Source: Deltaproteobacteria bacterium
Lineage (GTDB): Bacteria; Desulfobacterota; Deferrisomatia; Deferrisomatales; BM512
Reading direction: 5' to 3'
NCBI GenBank assembly: GCA_030591565.1
Contig: JAUVAU010000023.1
Location: 1 to 35,205, forward strand
DNA: 35,205 nt
The notes under the pieces were generated by a model. The model was not told the origin of the DNA, made no database searches, and saw only the letters and a list, made by a program, of their open reading frames with translations. Below are positions 33,045 through 35,205 of this stretch, in pieces. Each line of letters begins with the position of its first letter. Position 1 is the stretch's first letter. The position numbers and the translations under genes were made by a program.

Positions 33045-33980
33045 ATGAGAATATTTCTGGCGCTCATAACGATTATTCTCTGCTGCACCCTCTCCTCCGG
33101 CCCCCTTCACGCAGGGGAGGGTGATTTCTCCATCACTGTGAACCGTATGAAGCTATCCTCCCTCATCGACCTCTTCGTCGAGCTGGGGGAGACGCGGATC
33201 GAGCTGGCGCAAAATCTAAGGCAAATCCCGCTCCACCCGACCACGGTGCAGGGGAAGTCGCCCCTGGATGCTCTGGGGAAACTGCTTGCCCTAAAGGGGC
33301 TGGTACTGGAAGAGGTCGATGGCGATTTAAGGGTTGGCGCCCTGCTGGGGCCTGACTCCAGCCGCGAGATGTCGCCCTCGGCGCGGCTCTACGGCTTGCG
33401 GCTCGCCGCACTTGTGACCTCCGGCGACAAGGGGCAATCGGCATATTTTTCAACCAACCTTTCCGACGATTTTATCGTCGCGAGGGTGGGTGAAGAGATC
33501 GTACCCGGCATCAACCTCTCCAGGGTGCTGGGCGACCGCGTCGAGATTGAAACCATTCAGGGTATCGAGACCATCTATCTTATTGCGCCGCCCCGGCATA
33601 ACCTCAACCGGTGGGCGTTGGAAAAATTCTACGCTGAAGGGGTAAAAAAGGCTCCTGGTCTTTCCTGGGAGATAAAGAGGGAGACCTTCTCAAAAATTAT
33701 CGAGGAGGGAAAACCCCACTCCTCCAACCAACACGTCCTGCCACACCTGGGCTCCGATGGCGGCCAGGACGGGATGCTGCTCAGCGCGATCCGCCCCCGC
33801 TCTTTTCTGGAGCTGATAGGACTTAAAACTAGCGACGTGGTGACCGAGATCAACGGCATACCGCTCACGGGCGTCGCCAGGATTTTCAGGGCGCTCGATT
33901 CTCTTGAAAGCCGTGAGGTCAATACCGTAAATTTAACTCGTAAAGGCAAAAAGTTGCAGCATACTTATCTCATAAGGTAA
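33045..33980 (+). CDS. GspC-like exported protein with PDZ domain
   Basis: The 311-residue protein starts with a cleavable-looking Sec signal (MRIFLALITIILCCTLSS, cleavage near LHAG). Residues 28-100 resemble a secretin/STN-like small domain (FSITVNRMKLSSLIDLFVEL, then SPLDALGKLLALKGL). Residues 110-180 resemble the GspC homology region: LYGLRLAALVTSGDKGQSAY, VGEEIVPGINLSRVLGDRVE. The end is a PDZ domain with SFLELIGLKTSDVVTEINGI and PLTGVARIFRALDSL, very like type II secretion GspC. Usual GspC proteins have an N-terminal membrane anchor and sit in a gsp operon; here neither is present. It may be a periplasmic chaperone-like relative of GspC, or serve a secretin elsewhere in the genome. Confidence 0.72.
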   Translation: MRIFLALITIILCCTLSSGPLHAGEGDFSITVNRMKLSSLIDLFVELGETRIELAQNLRQIPLHPTTVQGKSPLDALGKLLALKGLVLEEVDGDLRVGALLGPDSSREMSPSARLYGLRLAALVTSGDKGQSAYFSTNLSDDFIVARVGEEIVPGINLSRVLGDRVEIETIQGIETIYLIAPPRHNLNRWALEKFYAEGVKKAPGLSWEIKRETFSKIIEEGKPHSSNQHVLPHLGSDGGQDGMLLSAIRPRSFLELIGLKTSDVVTEINGIPLTGVARIFRALDSLESREVNTVNLTRKGKKLQHTYLIR

Positions 33981-34007
33981 ACGTCTTTCAGTTTAGCGGA
34001 GGATAAG

Positions 34008-34652
34008 ATGAAGACTCATGTGCGTATTATCGTATCAGTACTGGCTATCCTGACCATGTCCAGCACCGCCTACGCCCTGGGGTTGGGCGGCTATTTCGAT
34101 CTGGGCGGCGGCAGCGGCACCATAACCGAGTCCTATGACAGTTATTTTTACTACGAAGACGACATCGACGTGGATGCCTCCCACTTCGGCATAGGCTTCA
34201 CCCTGGACACCGCTGTTGGCGCCAACGGAGTGGACAAGTTCTTTGGCTACCAGCTCAGGGTCGGCTATGAGGGGCTGGATCTTGAAGACAATGAGGACCA
34301 AACTCTTGAATTAACAGGGCTTATCATCGACAACAATTTTCAGTTCGCCTTCATCAAGGGACCCACTCTCAGGGTCTGGGCCGGTCCACAGGTGAGGGTG
34401 GGCTTCTATTCCGGCGAGCTTGACAGTGACCAGGACTACGAAGCCACGCTGGCAAACTTCGGCGTCGGGCTGCTCATCGGTGCGCAGATCAAGGTTGGCA
34501 ATAACTTCTATATCTGCCCAAACCTTGGCTACAGATACTCCGCTTATGCGGGTGACTGGGAGGCTGATTACGGCTTTGGCGAGGAGACCGGCGACCTGGA
34601 AGGGGACACCAACACAATTTTTACCGGAGTGGATTTCCTCTTTGCGCTCTGA
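34008..34652 (+). CDS. outer-membrane beta-barrel protein
   Basis: The 214-residue protein has a Sec signal ending STAYA (about residue 23). The mature part is Gly-, Asp- and aromatic-rich with alternating beta strands: LGLGGYFDLGGGSG, FGYQLRVGYEGLDL, LRVWAGPQVRVGFYSG and FGVGLLIGAQIKVGNNFYI. It ends TIFTGVDFLFAL, so the last strand does not end in Phe but in Leu. An OmpW/OmpX-like barrel is likely; the role is unknown. AGCGGAGGA precedes the ATG. It lies 27 bp after the GspC-like gene and is probably transcribed with it. Confidence 0.8.
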   Translation: MKTHVRIIVSVLAILTMSSTAYALGLGGYFDLGGGSGTITESYDSYFYYEDDIDVDASHFGIGFTLDTAVGANGVDKFFGYQLRVGYEGLDLEDNEDQTLELTGLIIDNNFQFAFIKGPTLRVWAGPQVRVGFYSGELDSDQDYEATLANFGVGLLIGAQIKVGNNFYICPNLGYRYSAYAGDWEADYGFGEETGDLEGDTNTIFTGVDFLFAL

Positions 34653-34709
34653 TCATACGCTTTGAGTGATTAATGATCCCGGAATATGGGCTCTTCAGGG
34701 CAGCGCCAT

Positions 34710-35009
34710 TCACGCATTTTGGGGAAGTCTTTGCATCAGCACAAAAGGTTGGACGATCAGGGTGCGAAAGAGCTTCTTGTCCTCTCCATTCCACTCTTCC
34801 AGCTGCTGCCGCCCTGGTTTTTTAAGCTTCCCGGTCCCGACCCACTCGGCGACTTTTCCCGAATCGTCGACCGCCATGCAGTTGGCGACTTCAACGATGT
34901 CCAGCTCCTCGTCAACCACGATCAGGGCGTCCCGGTCCAGGTGGGGCCTGAGCCTCTCCCACTCCACTTCGGCCAGGTCGTCTGCAAAACTTTTTTTTGG
35001 TTGATCCAT
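34710..35009 (-). CDS. DUF2288 family protein
   Basis: I start at the ATG at 35009 (MDQPKKSFADDLAEVEWERL), giving 99 residues; the frame runs on to 35099 without family likeness. The pattern matches DUF2288 (PF10052): EWERLRPH, the core DRDALIVVDEELDIVEVANC, then WVGTGKLKKP, and the end FRTLIVQPFVLMQ. The family is small, cytoplasmic and of unknown function. The gene stands alone on the minus strand, next to the insertion-sequence fragment. Confidence 0.78.
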   Translation of the reverse strand: MDQPKKSFADDLAEVEWERLRPHLDRDALIVVDEELDIVEVANCMAVDDSGKVAEWVGTGKLKKPGRQQLEEWNGEDKKLFRTLIVQPFVLMQRLPQNA

Positions 35010-35086
35010 CTTCCACGTCCATTCCCGATAAAACCCGGCCCTACCCCGCAAACACTTAAAATGTGGGGTGGGCGGCGCAAATGAAC

Positions 35087-35110
35087 TACCCCGCCGCAAG
35101 CAGCGGGGTA
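35087..35110. repeat. hairpin immediately after the transposase stop
   Basis: TACCCCGC (35087-35094) pairs exactly with GCGGGGTA (35103-35110) around an eight-base loop. It directly abuts the stop codon of the edge open frame. IS200/IS605 elements carry such hairpins at their right end as the recognition site for TnpA; a simple terminator is the alternative. Confidence 0.7.
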
Positions 35111-35205
35111 TCAGAACAAAACCAACTGATAATCAGCATGCAGCTTTTTATAGTCCTTTTTCTGATTCTTAACGTATTTCCCAATAGTCTCTTCATTGCC
35201 GTGCT
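35111..35205 (-). mobile_element. probable IS200/IS605-like transposase, C-terminal fragment (cut by the window)
   Basis: On the minus strand one frame from the window edge is open for 30 residues and ends at TGA (35113-35111). The residues EETIGKYVKNQKKDYKK, ending QLVLF, resemble the C-terminal tail of IS200/IS605-family Y1 transposases, which commonly end in a YVKNQ-type helix and a short LF tail. AT-rich codons differ from neighbouring genes. With only 30 residues visible and no catalytic Tyr or HUH motif in the window, the call rests on the tail and the hairpin that follows. Confidence 0.55.

Overview
The window reads as a roughly 57-60% GC chromosome segment from a Gram-negative bacterium with a lipoprotein-rich, protein-rich envelope. 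An MglA-type GTPase beside a Roadblock protein, a 29-haem doubled-CXXCH cytochrome, PEGA-domain proteins, an MJ0042 zinc-ribbon protein and an ileS-lspA-lgt order together suggest a deltaproteobacterial-type lineage (Desulfobacterota or Myxococcota in the broad sense). This placement is inference from gene content; there is no rRNA or other marker here to fix it.

Layout. (1) 1-7265, plus strand: the 3' end of an SLC13/DASS-type transporter, then rpe, ileS, lspA, lgt and a ChaN-like lipoprotein fused to a PDZ domain. (2) 7382-11221, minus strand: a 29-CXXCH periplasmic cytochrome, a Nudix CoA-pyrophosphatase-like protein, an unknown protein and a small monohaem lipoprotein, read in that order. 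(3) 11222-11828: no gene, but copy A of a ~240-bp dispersed repeat. (4) 11829-25130, plus strand: a long run of envelope genes (carboxypeptidase-regulatory-like protein, PEGA protein, TPR-like lipoprotein) followed by a complete oligopeptide/dipeptide-type ABC transporter (binding protein, two permeases, two ATPases), a fibronectin-III-like exported protein and a TolB-like propeller. Most junctions after 16681 are ATGA stop/start overlaps or short gaps, so this looks like one translationally coupled operon, closed by a strong bidirectional terminator at 25154-25189. (5) 30730-25218, minus strand: MJ0042 zinc-ribbon/DUF3426-like protein, CNNM/CorC-type membrane protein, Roadblock protein, MglA-like GTPase and an acidic partner protein. 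(6) 30866-35009: a GAF-GGDEF diguanylate cyclase, copy B of the dispersed repeat in inverted orientation, two predicted outer-membrane beta-barrel proteins, a GspC-like secreted PDZ protein and a DUF2288 protein. The right edge holds the 3' end of a probable IS200/IS605-like transposase with a strong hairpin right after its stop codon.

How the parts may fit. The lspA and lgt genes make the enzymes that process the several lipoproteins encoded nearby. The ABC transporter is coupled to two exported proteins with beta-rich repeat domains, which suggests an envelope module larger than a plain peptide importer. The MglA/Roadblock/acidic-protein trio is a likely polarity or motility switch; the neighbouring zinc-ribbon membrane protein and c-di-GMP synthase could belong to the same circuit, but that is inference. 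The most unexplained item is the inverted pair of ~240-bp repeats 20 kb apart, which carry imperfect terminal inverted repeats and internal hairpins and whose substitutions over the core are, by hand alignment, all transitions.
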